Shown piece after piece: positions 31,976 through 43,399 of a stretch of DNA of 64,000 nt (its first letter is position 1; each line of letters opens with the position of its first letter). The stretch spans positions 710,577-774,576 of the forward strand of contig LNGK01000011.1 in the NCBI GenBank assembly GCA_001510575.1, written 5' to 3'. A model generated the notes under the pieces. The model ran no database searches. It worked only from the letters and a program-made list of their open reading frames with translations, and was not told the DNA's origin. A program made the position numbers and the translations under genes. The stretch comes from Knoxdaviesia capensis. Its lineage: Eukaryota; Ascomycota; Sordariomycetes; Microascales; Gondwanamycetaceae.

Positions 31976-32901
31976 ATGGACAGTCTTGTTGATTCCCCTC
32001 CCTGGTCCCCTTCTCCTCCTCCAGACGCTGCTCAGTGGGCTGAACGGGCCGCCATTTCCACGATCCCTCCTTTTCCAGTTGAATCACAACCAGCTAGTCA
32101 AACCACCGCAGACACTTCATCGTCTACTACCCAACCGTCGCCAGAACCCAATCACCACGATAATCCTGAAAGCACCATGGCTCCCTCCTCCATGGCTCTT
32201 CCGGACATCCGGCCTGGCTACTGTGCCATCTGCGGCGACAATGTCGCCAAGTACAAGTGCTCGCGATGCCGGGTTCCTTAGTATGTTGGTTTGGCCCTCT
32301 GCCGCCAATGGGTCTTCGCCCGTGCCCCACTCGCTAGCTAACCAACTCTTCCAGCTGCTCTGTGGCCTGCAGCAAGGCCCACCTCGAGAACCACCCTCGC
32401 GACCCCGAGCCCGCTCCGAAGCCGGCCCCCGAGCCGACTCCCGCCCCTGCGCCGGCTCCTTCCACCCCCAGCGACCCCGGCCACCCCTTCAGCTCGCTCG
32501 CCGACTCCCCGCTCCTCCTGGAGCTGTTCCGCCGCTACCCGCATCTCCCCGACACGCTGAACGAGATCTACGATGCCTCGCAGCCCCCGCCGCCCGCGTC
32601 GAGTGCCGCCGCCGCCGTCATGGCCTTCCAGCCCGAGTCGCGCCGCCTGGAGAAGCAGCTGTGGGACCGCACCACCGGCCAGCGCAACGGCAAGGCGGCG
32701 CTGCGGCGCGCGCGCAGTGAGCCCGGCGACCGCGGCGAGGCTCTCCGCGAGTACTCCGAGCTGGTGCTGCACCTGCTACATCAGGACGCCACGAATGGGT
32801 CGCAGCCGTCGGTGGTTGGTGCTCTTCAGCGCCGGATGCGCCAGCGCGATACCGAGATGATGCGGCGGATCGTTAAGGCCGAGACCCGCCAGCGAAAGTA
32901 G
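31976..32901 (+). CDS. HIT-type zinc-finger protein (Hit1/ZNHIT3-like)
   Basis: Exons 31976-32280 and 32355-32901 give 283 aa. The 74-nt intron has donor GTATGT and splits a Tyr codon inside the finger. Residues 1-80 are Pro/Ser/Thr-rich. The HIT finger at about 83-115 has Cys83, Cys86, Cys95, Cys98, Cys103, Cys107, His111 and His115. A Pro/Ala/Glu-rich linker follows, then a helical part starting LADSPLLLELFRRYPHLPDTL, and a basic C-terminus. In Hit1 and ZNHIT3 the finger and the following helices bind Rsa1/NUFIP in box C/D snoRNP assembly; that role is inferred. The Met at 31976 has a good context (ACCATGG), but a later Met at residue 68 or 73 would keep the finger intact. It is divergent from NFU1. 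Confidence 0.85.
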
Positions 32902-34302
32902 CTTGCGTCTCGCCTCTCCTGTCCTCCTCCCCGTTTCGCCCCTTAAACCTTTTTCTTTTTTTTTTGGCATTCTTTTTCCTCTTTTTCGTGTAGGTCGGGA
33001 GTTTCGGTGTTTGGTTTGCTTCATGAGCGATGTCCTTCACTAGCATTGCGATCCCGGATACTTTGTTTTTTCTGCTTTATCTCCGCCAAAAAGGTTCATC
33101 TACATGTTTACTTCAGTTCCCGGCTTTCTGTTTTTCTCTCTATTCCCCTGCCTCTAGTCTTTCTATCAGGTCGATTGGGTGTCTTTTCTTCGTGTTTTCT
33201 TGATTTAGTCTTTGTCTTTTCGTGGTATCTTCGTAGGATTTCCTCTTTTCTTCGATCACCTCAGGTCTCGATGAGCCAGGTGAATCACATCACTGGATAT
33301 CTTTAAAGCACCGGGAGTTCACGGTTCTGGCTGGGACAGCCAGTCAGGAATACTTATCATGGGCGCGCGTTTTATACTTGTTTTATTCTGCTATTGCTGT
33401 TGATACTCATGCAGCAGCACACTCTGAATCATAAGGGGTGCTGGGAAGAAGCAAATACTGCCAGCGGTTGGTGAACATGCAATCACCAGTATTTGCAACA
33501 AGACGTACACTATTCTCTTTGCTTCTTAGATATGTTTGTGCGCCCGACGCGTCATACAACTTCGCCAGGAAGTTGTTTGTTACCAGACACACATTTCACG
33601 ATCTGTTGTTCAATGTCAAAATGACGGGCAGTGTTGAGTGATTGTGAATTCGGGTATAGCTTTAGCCGTAGCAAACCAACTGGTGCATGGTTTCCAAACT
33701 GCAGGATGCCTTGCTGTGCCTTTTGACGCGTCTGCCTCCTGAATGTCCTCTCATCTGATAGCCCAATCAAACCTCAGCACCAGCAGCACTCAGCCTTATC
33801 CTGGCTTCAACCTTGGCAGCAATAGATCTGTAATTTCATTTCGAAAATAACAGTCGGTTGGCCAAACGAGAGCTGGATGGCTCGCATCAGCCTGCAGACT
33901 ACAGATAACTTGACTCTGGTGGCACATTGTCTCACCATGACGTGTCAGATGAAAACCGTCCGGGCCCAGACCCGCATTTGACAGACGCATAGGTTAGGCA
34001 AGTCTCGGACAAAGATCTGGAAGTCCGGCGCCCGTTCCAAATTGCAGAATTCACACACGATCAGTGTGCATATGTTGGGCGTCAACAAACGTTATATGAT
34101 GATGAGAGATGCTAGTAGGTACAAAAGAGAAAATGCAAGAAGTGTGTTGGGAAAAACCGTGTGCCCCTCCCAGAACTCCGCAAACAAGGCCGTCAAAATA
34201 CAAAAAGAAAATGGAACATGGAAATCATACTGTCGTGTACCATGAGATGAGACTTCAGGCCCAAATCCAAATCCACCAACCACGGCCACAGGACGGGACA
34301 GA
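32902..34302. other. Spacer between convergent 3' ends
   Basis: 1.4 kb with no supportable gene. The first 400 bp are T-rich, as in a 3' untranslated region; the rest is of even composition with only short frames. Confidence 0.6.
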
Positions 34303-36276
34303 CTACCGTTTGAACCGCCAGAACAGGCCCTTCTGCTGCTGCGCCGCCGTGTTGGGCTCCGCAGCCTTGGCCACCCCCGCATCGGCCACCCCCGACGGGC
34401 CCGAGCCCTCCTCTTCGGGGATAGGCGCGCCGGTCGTGGCCCCCGCTGCCGCGCCGGTGGCGTCCTCGCGGCCATGGCGCGCACCACCCAGCCCACCGAA
34501 CTTCGCCCGCAGCGACAGAATCGACTCGGGCTTGCGCAGCAGGCCGAACCCGGCGCTGGTGCGCATACTGACTCCGAGCGGCGACTTGGGCGTGCGCGCG
34601 TCGGCAGGGGCAGGGGCAGCCGCCGGTGCCGCCGAGGCTGCGGGCTGCGGCGCGCGGGCGTGGTTGCTGCTGATCAGCACGCTCGAGCCCAGCAGGTGGT
34701 GGCCGCCGTGGGGCAGGTGTCCGGCGAACCACGGCGACTTCTTCGTCTCGTCGGTCTGCGTCCAGTCGACGCGGTGCTCGTTGACCGCCTCGAAGTACGC
34801 CGCGTCGGTGTGGTGGTGGTGGTTGTGCGATGCCGAGTGCGAGCGTCGGTGATTGGCCGTACTGTTGTGGTGGGCGGTCTGGCCGCTGGCGGCGTCGCCG
34901 GCTGCCGCCGCTGTGCCGGTGCTGGCGGGCTGCGGGCACTCGTTGTAGCGCGCGCGTGTGGCCACGCCGTCGTCGTCATAGTCGCGCAGGTCCGCGCTCC
35001 GCCGGCTCTCAAAGCTGCGGAACGCGGGGCCCGCCGGCACGCCCAGCAGCTGGTCGCCCTGGCTGTGGCGCTTGAGCGCCGCCGCGCGCAGCTGCTCATA
35101 GCCCGACCGGCGTTTGCCACCGGGAACCTGCGCGTGGCCGGACGCGTCGCGGCGGGGTGCGCTGCGAGTGGGCTTCAGTTCGGCTCCACGGCCCTCGGAG
35201 TTTCTGGTGGATCGCTCCTGGCAGCTGGATGTACGCCGCAGCGACGGGTCGAGCTTGGGCCGCATGGTCGATGCGGGCAGGACGGCGGAGACCGGCGAGA
35301 ACGGGAGTGCATGGACGTCGTCGGTGGGTTCGTCCAGCTCGTGGAGGTTGGGGAGCAGCGCGCTCTGCCTGGTGGAGTCAGCCAGCGAGTCGGACCCCGC
35401 TGACGACGCCGAGACCAGCGACGAAGAGCCCGATGACGACGAGCCGCGGGATAACGACGGCGGCTGCGGCTGGCAGCCGTCGGCCGCCTTGGGCTCGGCG
35501 CTCCGCTTCTTCTTGTCCTTGGACGGCCGATCCCGCTTCGACCGAGACGACGACCGGCGCTGGAGTCCGGAAGACTTGCCGTTCATGAGCTCTTTCAACT
35601 GGTCCCGCGACATCTTCGGGGGCGAGGTGTGCGGGGCGCCGACTGAGCCGTACATGGTTTCGGAGGTGGTGGTGCGGGCGAACTGCCGGGCCGCCTCCTT
35701 GGGAACATACGCCCCCGGAGCACCAGTGCCTTTGGTGGGCTCCTTCGGCTCCCGCGGTGGCCGGGGAACGGCAGGCATGGCGCTGGGCGGAGGCGCCCGC
35801 GCACCGGATTTCAAAACGCGGGGGGTTGACGTTACGATGTCGCTGGGCCGGGAGAGTTTCCTGTCCGATCGCGACACGGGCACGCGCAAGGCCGCCGTTG
35901 ACGGGACCTCTTCCGACGGCCCAGCCTTGGCCTCGGGTGTGACAGAAATGCCGGGGGTCTTGGAAGATGCCGGGTCGGCCGGCGTTACAGCATCAGCCGG
36001 CTTGGTGGGTTTCGCAGAGCCGTCATAGCGCTCAGACAAGACAATGAGAAGCCGGCGAGTCAGCTCGTTGGGGTCGATTGGACGGTGCCTCGAAGACCTG
36101 GACTTCTTCGCGTGTTGTGAAGACGGCGCTGCGGCCGCCCTCTCACGCATGGCCTGCATTTGCTGTTCCTGCAGCTGTTGTTGTTGAAGCTGCAGAAGGC
36201 GGTGTCTAAGTTGGCCGTCGTTGAAAAGTGGTGCAGACTGGCGCGAAGCCGTCTGTGAGGCGGAAGATGTGGCCAT
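34303..36276 (-). CDS. Low-complexity protein of unknown function
   Basis: An intronless frame of 657 aa from the Met at 36276. Forty further open codons lie upstream, but MATSSASQTASRQSAPL is a likelier start. Residues about 20-50 form a Gln-rich, probably coiled helix (RLLQLQQQQLQEQQMQAMRE). A basic/Ser segment and PIDPNELTRRLLIVLSER follow (about 65-85). The middle is disordered, rich in Ser, Pro, Arg and Lys, with an acidic and Ser run around 320-345 and a His-rich patch (NHHHHTD). The C-terminus is short and basic-aromatic (LFWRFKR). No enzyme motif, signal peptide or membrane segment is visible. The ordered blocks at the two ends look like conserved short motifs of a scaffold or regulator, which is inference. 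I do not recognise the family. Confidence 0.8.
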   Translation of the reverse strand: MATSSASQTASRQSAPLFNDGQLRHRLLQLQQQQLQEQQMQAMRERAAAAPSSQHAKKSRSSRHRPIDPNELTRRLLIVLSERYDGSAKPTKPADAVTPADPASSKTPGISVTPEAKAGPSEEVPSTAALRVPVSRSDRKLSRPSDIVTSTPRVLKSGARAPPPSAMPAVPRPPREPKEPTKGTGAPGAYVPKEAARQFARTTTSETMYGSVGAPHTSPPKMSRDQLKELMNGKSSGLQRRSSSRSKRDRPSKDKKKRSAEPKAADGCQPQPPSLSRGSSSSGSSSLVSASSAGSDSLADSTRQSALLPNLHELDEPTDDVHALPFSPVSAVLPASTMRPKLDPSLRRTSSCQERSTRNSEGRGAELKPTRSAPRRDASGHAQVPGGKRRSGYEQLRAAALKRHSQGDQLLGVPAGPAFRSFESRRSADLRDYDDDGVATRARYNECPQPASTGTAAAAGDAASGQTAHHNSTANHRRSHSASHNHHHHTDAAYFEAVNEHRVDWTQTDETKKSPWFAGHLPHGGHHLLGSSVLISSNHARAPQPAASAAPAAAPAPADARTPKSPLGVSMRTSAGFGLLRKPESILSLRAKFGGLGGARHGREDATGAAAGATTGAPIPEEEGSGPSGVADAGVAKAAEPNTAAQQQKGLFWRFKR

Positions 36277-38182
36277 AGCAGCCGGTGTTCCGTCCAAAAT
36301 GACGAAACAAGCAAGTGAAGAAAGATGAAGGGAAGTATTATCGGTGAGCCAGCGGGTGAGCCAGCAATTGGGTGTCGAAACAGGAGGAAAGGTCAAAGAC
36401 AGGCATTAATTACTTCTCCCGCAGATGCATCAGCTCTTACACGACTCTCGAGGTAGTTCCAGCAGTGAGAGATGCTCGGAATAACGCAGCAAACCTAAGA
36501 GAGAGCTTGTGGTGAAAATGTGGGGAGAAGGATGGCTAGCAACACTGTATTAAATGGAGATCTCCCCAGAAAAAAAAGAAACAAGAAGCGCCAGTGGCGG
36601 CCAAAACAAGGTCGTCGGCAGCAAGCTTGGAACTGTCGCCGATTGGGAACGATCGACAGGAACGCAGCCAATGACTGCGAGTCGGCACAGAGACGGGGAT
36701 GAAGGCGTGAGATTATCGGTCCCGGAGCCGGATATGGCGTGAAGACAGGATCGGATCGGATCGGTGTAAGCCGGGAGTAACAATAGCAACAACAACAGCA
36801 AAAAACGAGCAAGAGAGACTGAAGATGCGAAATGACGAAACCAGAGCATTAAAATCCAGCAAACAAGTGTCGTCAAGATTAACTTTAAAGACACGACGGA
36901 CCGAAACGAAAGAGGAGGAAAGAGCAAAGGAGGAGAAGAACAGCGGAAGGAGCGAGAGAGAGAAAAGACGAGAAAGCAAAAGGAAGAATTCTGGAAACAA
37001 GAAGCAGCAACGAATAGAAGAAAATGAGACAGGTCAGGGAAAGAGCGTGTACTTAAGGGTAAGTCAGTTGTGATTGCAACGGCAGGAGCACCCGACCCGG
37101 ATGAATGTGTGCGTGCGCCCAGGGAAGGAGCAAAATGGAACACCACCACCAACACAACACCCCGCACGATCCCTCATGACCACAGGTATTAACATGCCCC
37201 GACTTTTCTGTTTATTGGATTTATTTTTATGTCTCCTTTCCCTGCCTTTGACGAAGCAACAAGGAAGGCGCCGATCCACACCCAGACAGGGCAAGAGCGG
37301 AAAATAGCACATGGAAAAGGGAAGGCACGAGGAGCGCACCACACGCCCTTCCCAAGCGCCAAAAATACATCTTCCCTTAGTCAAAAAGTGTTCGGCGAGT
37401 CTTCTTTGTCGTCTTCCATTCAATAATCTTGATCAAGCTAGCCCTCCAATCATTTTATACCGGCTGTTTAAACGATATCGACGAATCATGCTTCCTATCG
37501 TGGACATTAAACGTGTACCGTGCAAGATTCCTTTACACCATACTAACACGTACACGTCCCAGGTCCGACTCTTCTTTGATTGGAAGGCCAGGAAATTTTG
37601 TTTGTTTCCTTTTTTTCGTTTCGGTTGCCAAAAACGAAGCTATCCCCAAAAGCTGCGCTTCGTTTATTCGGAGGCTACAGGGGTGTGGTTCTTGGCCTGG
37701 GTGGAAAGCGGAAAAGCTTCAGCAAGTCGGGGTGAGCGTCGACTACTAGACTGCCTGGACAGAACGTGCCCGTTCGGGATGTGATGTTCAGGACAGCTAG
37801 GCGTTGTCATACACCCGTGGACGGCAGAAGTTGGGATCCCGAAGAGTCGCCGTGTGTGGTCCACAGCATGAGCTGTTTTCTCTCGCCGGAGTGGATATAC
37901 TGGGGACGCGACGAAATTGGCTGCTCGCACAAGACGGAAATAACTGGTCATGCTGTTGTGAAAAAAGTAGCGAGAGCCACCTGTCTTAATTGTATTCCGC
38001 CATTTGCCTATACACTATCCTACGGTGATTGTTTTTCTCTCTCTCACTGACCCATAACTTATACCCAGTGCAAAATGCTACAGAGCATGGAACAGGGGTA
38101 GGATGTCGTCACGAGGAAAGAATACTGGAGATGGGAAAACACACCGATCAGGGAGGTCGAAGCGGATGGAGAGTCAATTACG

Positions 38183-38185
<3 letters not shown>

Positions 38186-38222
<37 letters not shown>
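38186..38222. repeat. (GA)n microsatellite
   Basis: About 18 GA units. It produces spurious Arg-Glu open frames. Confidence 0.97.
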
Positions 38223-38226
<4 letters not shown>

Positions 38227-41114
38227 GACCAGAAAGACGGTCGGCCACAGTCACAGTGTTCCTAGGGATTGCAGAAGTAAGAGGGTTAGGTAGAGAAAGA
38301 AGGAGGAGTGGAACCGCCCAAGGAAGACCGGTTTTTGCTTCTGTCACTCTTCCACCTGATGTGGTCAGAACTCAGAACTCTCCAGCGGTGCTGCGACGCT
38401 CGCTCAGCATGATTGATAGGATGGCCGCCGTTGTGACAAGTCAGCCAGCAGCCAGAGAGGCCACCGCCCACCCCTGTCGATGTCGTTCTCATCTTCAAAA
38501 TCACGGCCCCCCGGCGGCCCAGTGGCAAACCAAACATCCAGGCTAGAACGGTGGTAATTTTACACCACAGGCCGCAACAGAACCTCCCCCCCAACAAAGG
38601 CGGTCAGGACATCTGGAAAGACTCTCTCTCTCTCTCCCCCTTCTTCCTACCGGATTGGCACTGCAGTGATTGTCCTCGGCGTTGGATCACCACGGGCTCA
38701 CGCGACCATTTTTCGCTCGGGGAAATTTCATTCGCTTGTTCCAAGCGTGAAGGCACTTGGCGGCGAGGACAGGGCCCTTTTGGCGCTGGGACGCGGAGAA
38801 ACGCCTCCGTTATTGTCCGGCGGTGTACTGGAGTGAGCGGAGAAGCTGTAAGACTGGGTCAGACGTCTGTCTCAATGTTTGGAAGAACCTGTCCGGCGCC
38901 CACTCGCAGCCATGGAAAGATCCCACTCCTGGCGCCGATACTCACGATACTTGATCCAGAATTGGCTCTGTGCAGCACCTCCAACGACTTTCACCCCATT
39001 TCCACCATGTTACGCCCCGAAGAAGCCCACCGATGCGACCTGCGAAATGCCACTCAACTCTGCAACCTTCCCCTACGACAAAAAGCTCGACCGTACGGTG
39101 AATGAATGCCGATCCTAAAATAAAATAAAATAAAAAGTGAACCCGTTCTTTTTCTGTTCTTGATCCCTCAACCAGCATTCCAGTGGCCAAGGCCAAGGGG
39201 GAGGGCTCTAAACAAGTGTGAGTGTAACTGAGATGGTAGCCTCACCCCTCAAATGTCATTCAAACCTCCAACGCCAACCGGACTTTATTTATTTACTTTG
39301 TTTTCCACTCCTGGCCTTCCCCAGCTTCGGCTTGTGATGTTCATTTCGAGAACCCAGGTAATGACAGTATCCTGCTCTGGGGCGGCCGTGAGTTGCGGTG
39401 TGGGGGAAATTACACGCACGGCGCCAGGCAAAAACGGGGAAAGTCAAAAGGTAAGGAGATGTGGCTTGACGAAACATTAAACGTTTAAAGCGCCAGGCGC
39501 CCAAAACTCAAGTTCCTCAACACACAGACTCGAGCGAGCCTGTGAGCACGCACACAAATCACCGGGCATCTCTTTTCTGGGGCTGCGGCGTCAAGCCCTC
39601 GGTTCACGGGGTGCGGGGAAAGGAATCAGACAGAGTGAGACACGCAGGTACTTTTTCCTGGTAGTGCAAGCGCAAGACCCTGGGGCCGGCCACCCGAACC
39701 ACTTTCATCAAATTTCACTGGTGGGAGAGCAGAGTTGCATTGGCGGTAGTGGTTTTGTCTTGCTCGTATTGTCTGCCTGGGCCGGCAGGAGACATGTCAC
39801 GATAGGTGCATAGACAGTTGGGGTGAATACGAGTTGCAGGACCAGTCGAACGCGGGTGTTTTGTTCAACGTTCTCGAGGTTGCATGTGCCTCATGGAGAT
39901 GCGTTGATATCGGCCCAGCAGTGCATATCGCCTGTCTCCAGATAAAGTAGGCCACCACCACGCGATAGATTGGCCTGTCTCGTCCATTGTCCTCTCATAG
40001 ATAGAGTGTGTTGCAGGAGAAGGTCAGATAGGCCAAGAGAAAAGTTAATCAGTGGACCGAACACGAATGGATCAGCCCTCAGAAGATCCCGTAATCCTCC
40101 AGAAGGATGCTCTCAAGCTGGCCAAATCCACCTGTGACAGTGTCATATTCCTGCACGGCAGGTCTTGGCTTCTGACTCCAGCCAGCCTCTGTCTCAACTT
40201 TCTCCTGTACACAACCCATCGTGGACTCGAGCCGTACTGTATCGCTTGCCCTCGTCAATGCATCTCTACGTAAAGAGAAACACGCCATATATGAACCGAG
40301 CCGTCTTTCCCAATCTCCCTCTTTCGGCACCCACGGCCGGGCCCACACCACCACCGATTTGAGCATTCATTTACAGTGCTGACGTGGGACATTCATTTAC
40401 AGTGCTTATGTGGGAAGAGCCACTCACAGGGCCAAGAACAGGAGAGACAGTCTTTTATCCTTCCTTTCAAAACCCGGGTCTCGGCACAGCGGCGTAGCCC
40501 ATGCACGCACCATGTGACTCTTTGTTGAAGTCTGTAGAGGTATTGCAGGTTGTTCTGGTATGCGACAGTTGTCCAAGCCGGTGCACACCAAGCACCACGA
40601 AAATGCCAACCCCTAACCCTGGCCATCCAGGAACCGGAAATCCCGCTGGAACTTCCCCTAGCTGCGCCAACCGACCGGATTTGAGCCAAACAATAAGCTT
40701 AAACATGTCAGATAGTCCTTCATTCCACCCGCCCGGCCTTTCTAGGCCCGGATTTCCTGGGCACGCCTCTTCTTCGTGGTCTCGATCTGGACCGCATCGG
40801 CGGACGCGGGTTTCTCAAGATCAAGAATCTAGATCAGGGAGAAGCCACGCCGTCAATTCTCGATGAGCCCCCCAATATCGTGGGCGAAAAGAAAAAAAGA
40901 AAGAAAAGAGGTCCGCCCCATATCCTCAAAATATCTTTGAATGATCTCAAGGTGACTAACGCATATCCACAGACTGGCCACTGTTCTCATCGAATTGCTA
41001 GCAAAGCTTCGGTATACTGATCGCATACTCAAACCACCACCTGCTTCATCCGCCCAAACCCTAACGTATCCAGCCCTCGTTACTCGTCTAATACGCCACT
41101 TTTTCATGCTTCGT

Positions 41115-41290
41115 CTACTTGTAGCCGGCGCCGATGTTGGCCGAGAGCGTGACTGACCCCGCCATAATGCCGCCCGGGGTCGAGGCGTCCCCGGCTAGGG
41201 TGAGGTTAGTGCTACCACCGGCGGAACCAGGCAGCAGGCCGCCGGTCTGGCCGGGGTGGACCGGGCATGCTGACCGCCGAAGCAAGGCTA
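41115..41290 (-). pseudogene. Possible terminal exon or relic of an unidentified protein
   Basis: On the minus strand an open frame ends at TAG (41115-41117). The last 42 codons read GGLLPGSAGGSTNLTLAGDA and then STPGGIMAGSVTLSANIGAGYK. This is a low-complexity but ordered Gly/Ser/Thr/Leu sequence with GC-ending codons, unlike the flanking DNA. The frame has no upstream ATG in reach and I cannot find a preceding exon. It could be the tail of a decayed secreted or wall protein, or chance. Confidence 0.25.
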
Positions 41291-43399
41291 GCCTGTCCGA
41301 TAAGACGGGCGTGGGATGGCTGTGCGGGTGTGTACACTTAACAGCTGAGTATCTAGGAATGTCGGCTTTTAGGAGAATAAAAAAATACCCTATTCCATGT
41401 ATATTTTCATTCCATTATTACCTCCAGTTTTCTCTCCATGCCTGCATCTTATACCATCGACACCCGGTCCCTAGGCGATGAACTCCCACAGAATGCTTAC
41501 ACTGTTTGAGGGATCGCACGTGGGGAGGCATCCACATCCAGAGTCGGCACAATACAATCGTATGACCGCTTTGGACACCGAGCCGTGGCCTTTTGGCGGA
41601 GATGTCTCGTCCGAGCAGATGGAGAACGGGTCTAATTCGCTCGGTCATGGGAATGCGGCTGCGGACAGAGAACCCGGCACCAAACACTGGCTTGGGCGTT
41701 CGCGAGGCGCCATTCCTTGAGATGCTGCATGTCGCCGACGCATAAACTAGTGGCGCGGGGGGAAGGCCACAACCACTGCTTTTCGCCCGGCCGAACGACT
41801 TTAAAGCGAGACCAGTATCTCTCTCTCACAGACACGGAGCACGCGTGTGACGAAATCTCGGGTGTGCTGCACTCCACATGTCAAGCCGGAACTCCAGCAC
41901 TGGCAAAAGCAACCAAAAAAAAAAAAAAACCTTGAAACACCAGGAAACATCTCCCCGGCCGTGGCGTTATCTGTCGAAAGTGACAGACTGCAGTGGCCTT
42001 TTCCCTCTATTGAGCTCAGCCCGTTCCAAACACCCGCCCCTTTCATTTCCCGATCTTGTTTGTCTCTGGGAATGCTTTCCAACTCTTTCCGCTTCTCTCC
42101 CACCGACGTACTGTACAGTACCGCACTTAGTATGGCTGAAAATGACCAAAAGAGAAAGAAGAGCCCTTTTGGAAAAGGAACAACGCGTGTGTGAAACGCC
42201 AGATCGTGTGTGCAATTTCTTCCGTCCGTCGAGTTAGTCCCAGTTCGGCCACGCACACATGCAGCTTTGCTGTACGGAAAAGCGAAAAAGGGGGGAGAGA
42301 TGAGGAGGAGAGTCTCAAGCTGAAGCTGAGAGTGGAAGTGCAATTTCAAGTTGGAGAAGTGAAGAGACATGACACGACCGGTGCGGTGCCGATCCATCGA
42401 CCCTGCTATTGAAACCTTTCCCCAAGTTGTAGTGTACCATATTTCGACATTTGGTTCCAGCGTTCATCGAGTGCAATAACCCTAATAGGTATTGTTGTTG
42501 TGATACAGTAACCCTTACCACCACCTATATATCACGACTCCGTCGCCGTCAACCTCTCAAAGGACGACACCTTAAACCGCGCAGAGCCACCAGGTCCCCG
42601 GCCAGGCTTCTCTCCCCCCGTCGCCGGTCCACATCGCCTGGCATTCTCCAGAAAACCCGCCCAACCTAAAAGAAAGCTAGACACATCACTTGACATACAG
42701 TACACGAAAAACGCCCCTCCCGCAACGCTCACCGCCAACTATTGGTTTTTTTTTCTGTTCTTCTTGTCAAGTCAAGCTTGCAAAGGCCGCCTTGGCACCC
42801 GTTCCCCAGTTCCTCCTAGCGCGCCAGCCACAAAGGCAAACATTTTTCTTTTTCTTTTGGGCTATTTGCCCTTGTTTGCCGCTGAGGCGTATTGGGGTGG
42901 TGGTCCTTGGCTACGCGAACCTGCTTCCACTAGGAACTGCAGCTTCAGCTGTTGAGGTTTCCCATTTCCTCACGACAGGTTTTTTCTTCTTCTTCTTCTT
43001 TTTTTTCTTTGCTTCCTATCGTTTTCTCCCCTCGCTTGCAGGCTCGTTGCGGCTGAACTGCAGAGCCTGTGCCCATGTCCCCCTCCCAAACAAACAATCC
43101 TGTGTCATTGCAACTGTGATTGCGAATTAATTTGCTGTGACTGACTGCAGGCAGAAACTTGGCACGGGAGGATGGGAACTGCGAGTCTGGCGGGTTCTGG
43201 GACTCCTGTCTTCGCATCCGTGGGTCTTGTGTCCAAATCGGGCGCCAAAAACTGTTGGTATTGGATGAACTCCGTATTATATATCGATAGTCGCACCCTG
43301 ATTGTCGTGGATATGCTGGACTGGACATCGCCGATATTGAACTCACGATCCCGCGGCACTGGCGCCCTCGAGATGAGCTATTGATTCTCAGACCAATTA

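Larger units (their letters stand above)
36277..43399. other. Left half of a 13.5 kb gene-poor region
   Basis: No supportable gene. From 36540 to about 37060 the plus strand is purine-rich, so the minus-strand gene at 36276 has a pyrimidine-rich leader. Other items: a short GGATC repeat near 36747-36764, a (GA)n microsatellite at 38186-38222, an AAAAT repeat near 39116-39135, an AAACCCTAACG box at 41056-41065, an AACCCTAA at 42478-42485, and a frame ending at 41115 (minus strand) that looks like the tail of a coding exon. Composition varies, with no sign of heavy C-to-T decay or of terminal inverted repeats. Confidence 0.5.

Noticed and set aside
38103..38546. 147-codon frame with an Arg-Glu run
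   Set aside because: Created by the (GA)n microsatellite.
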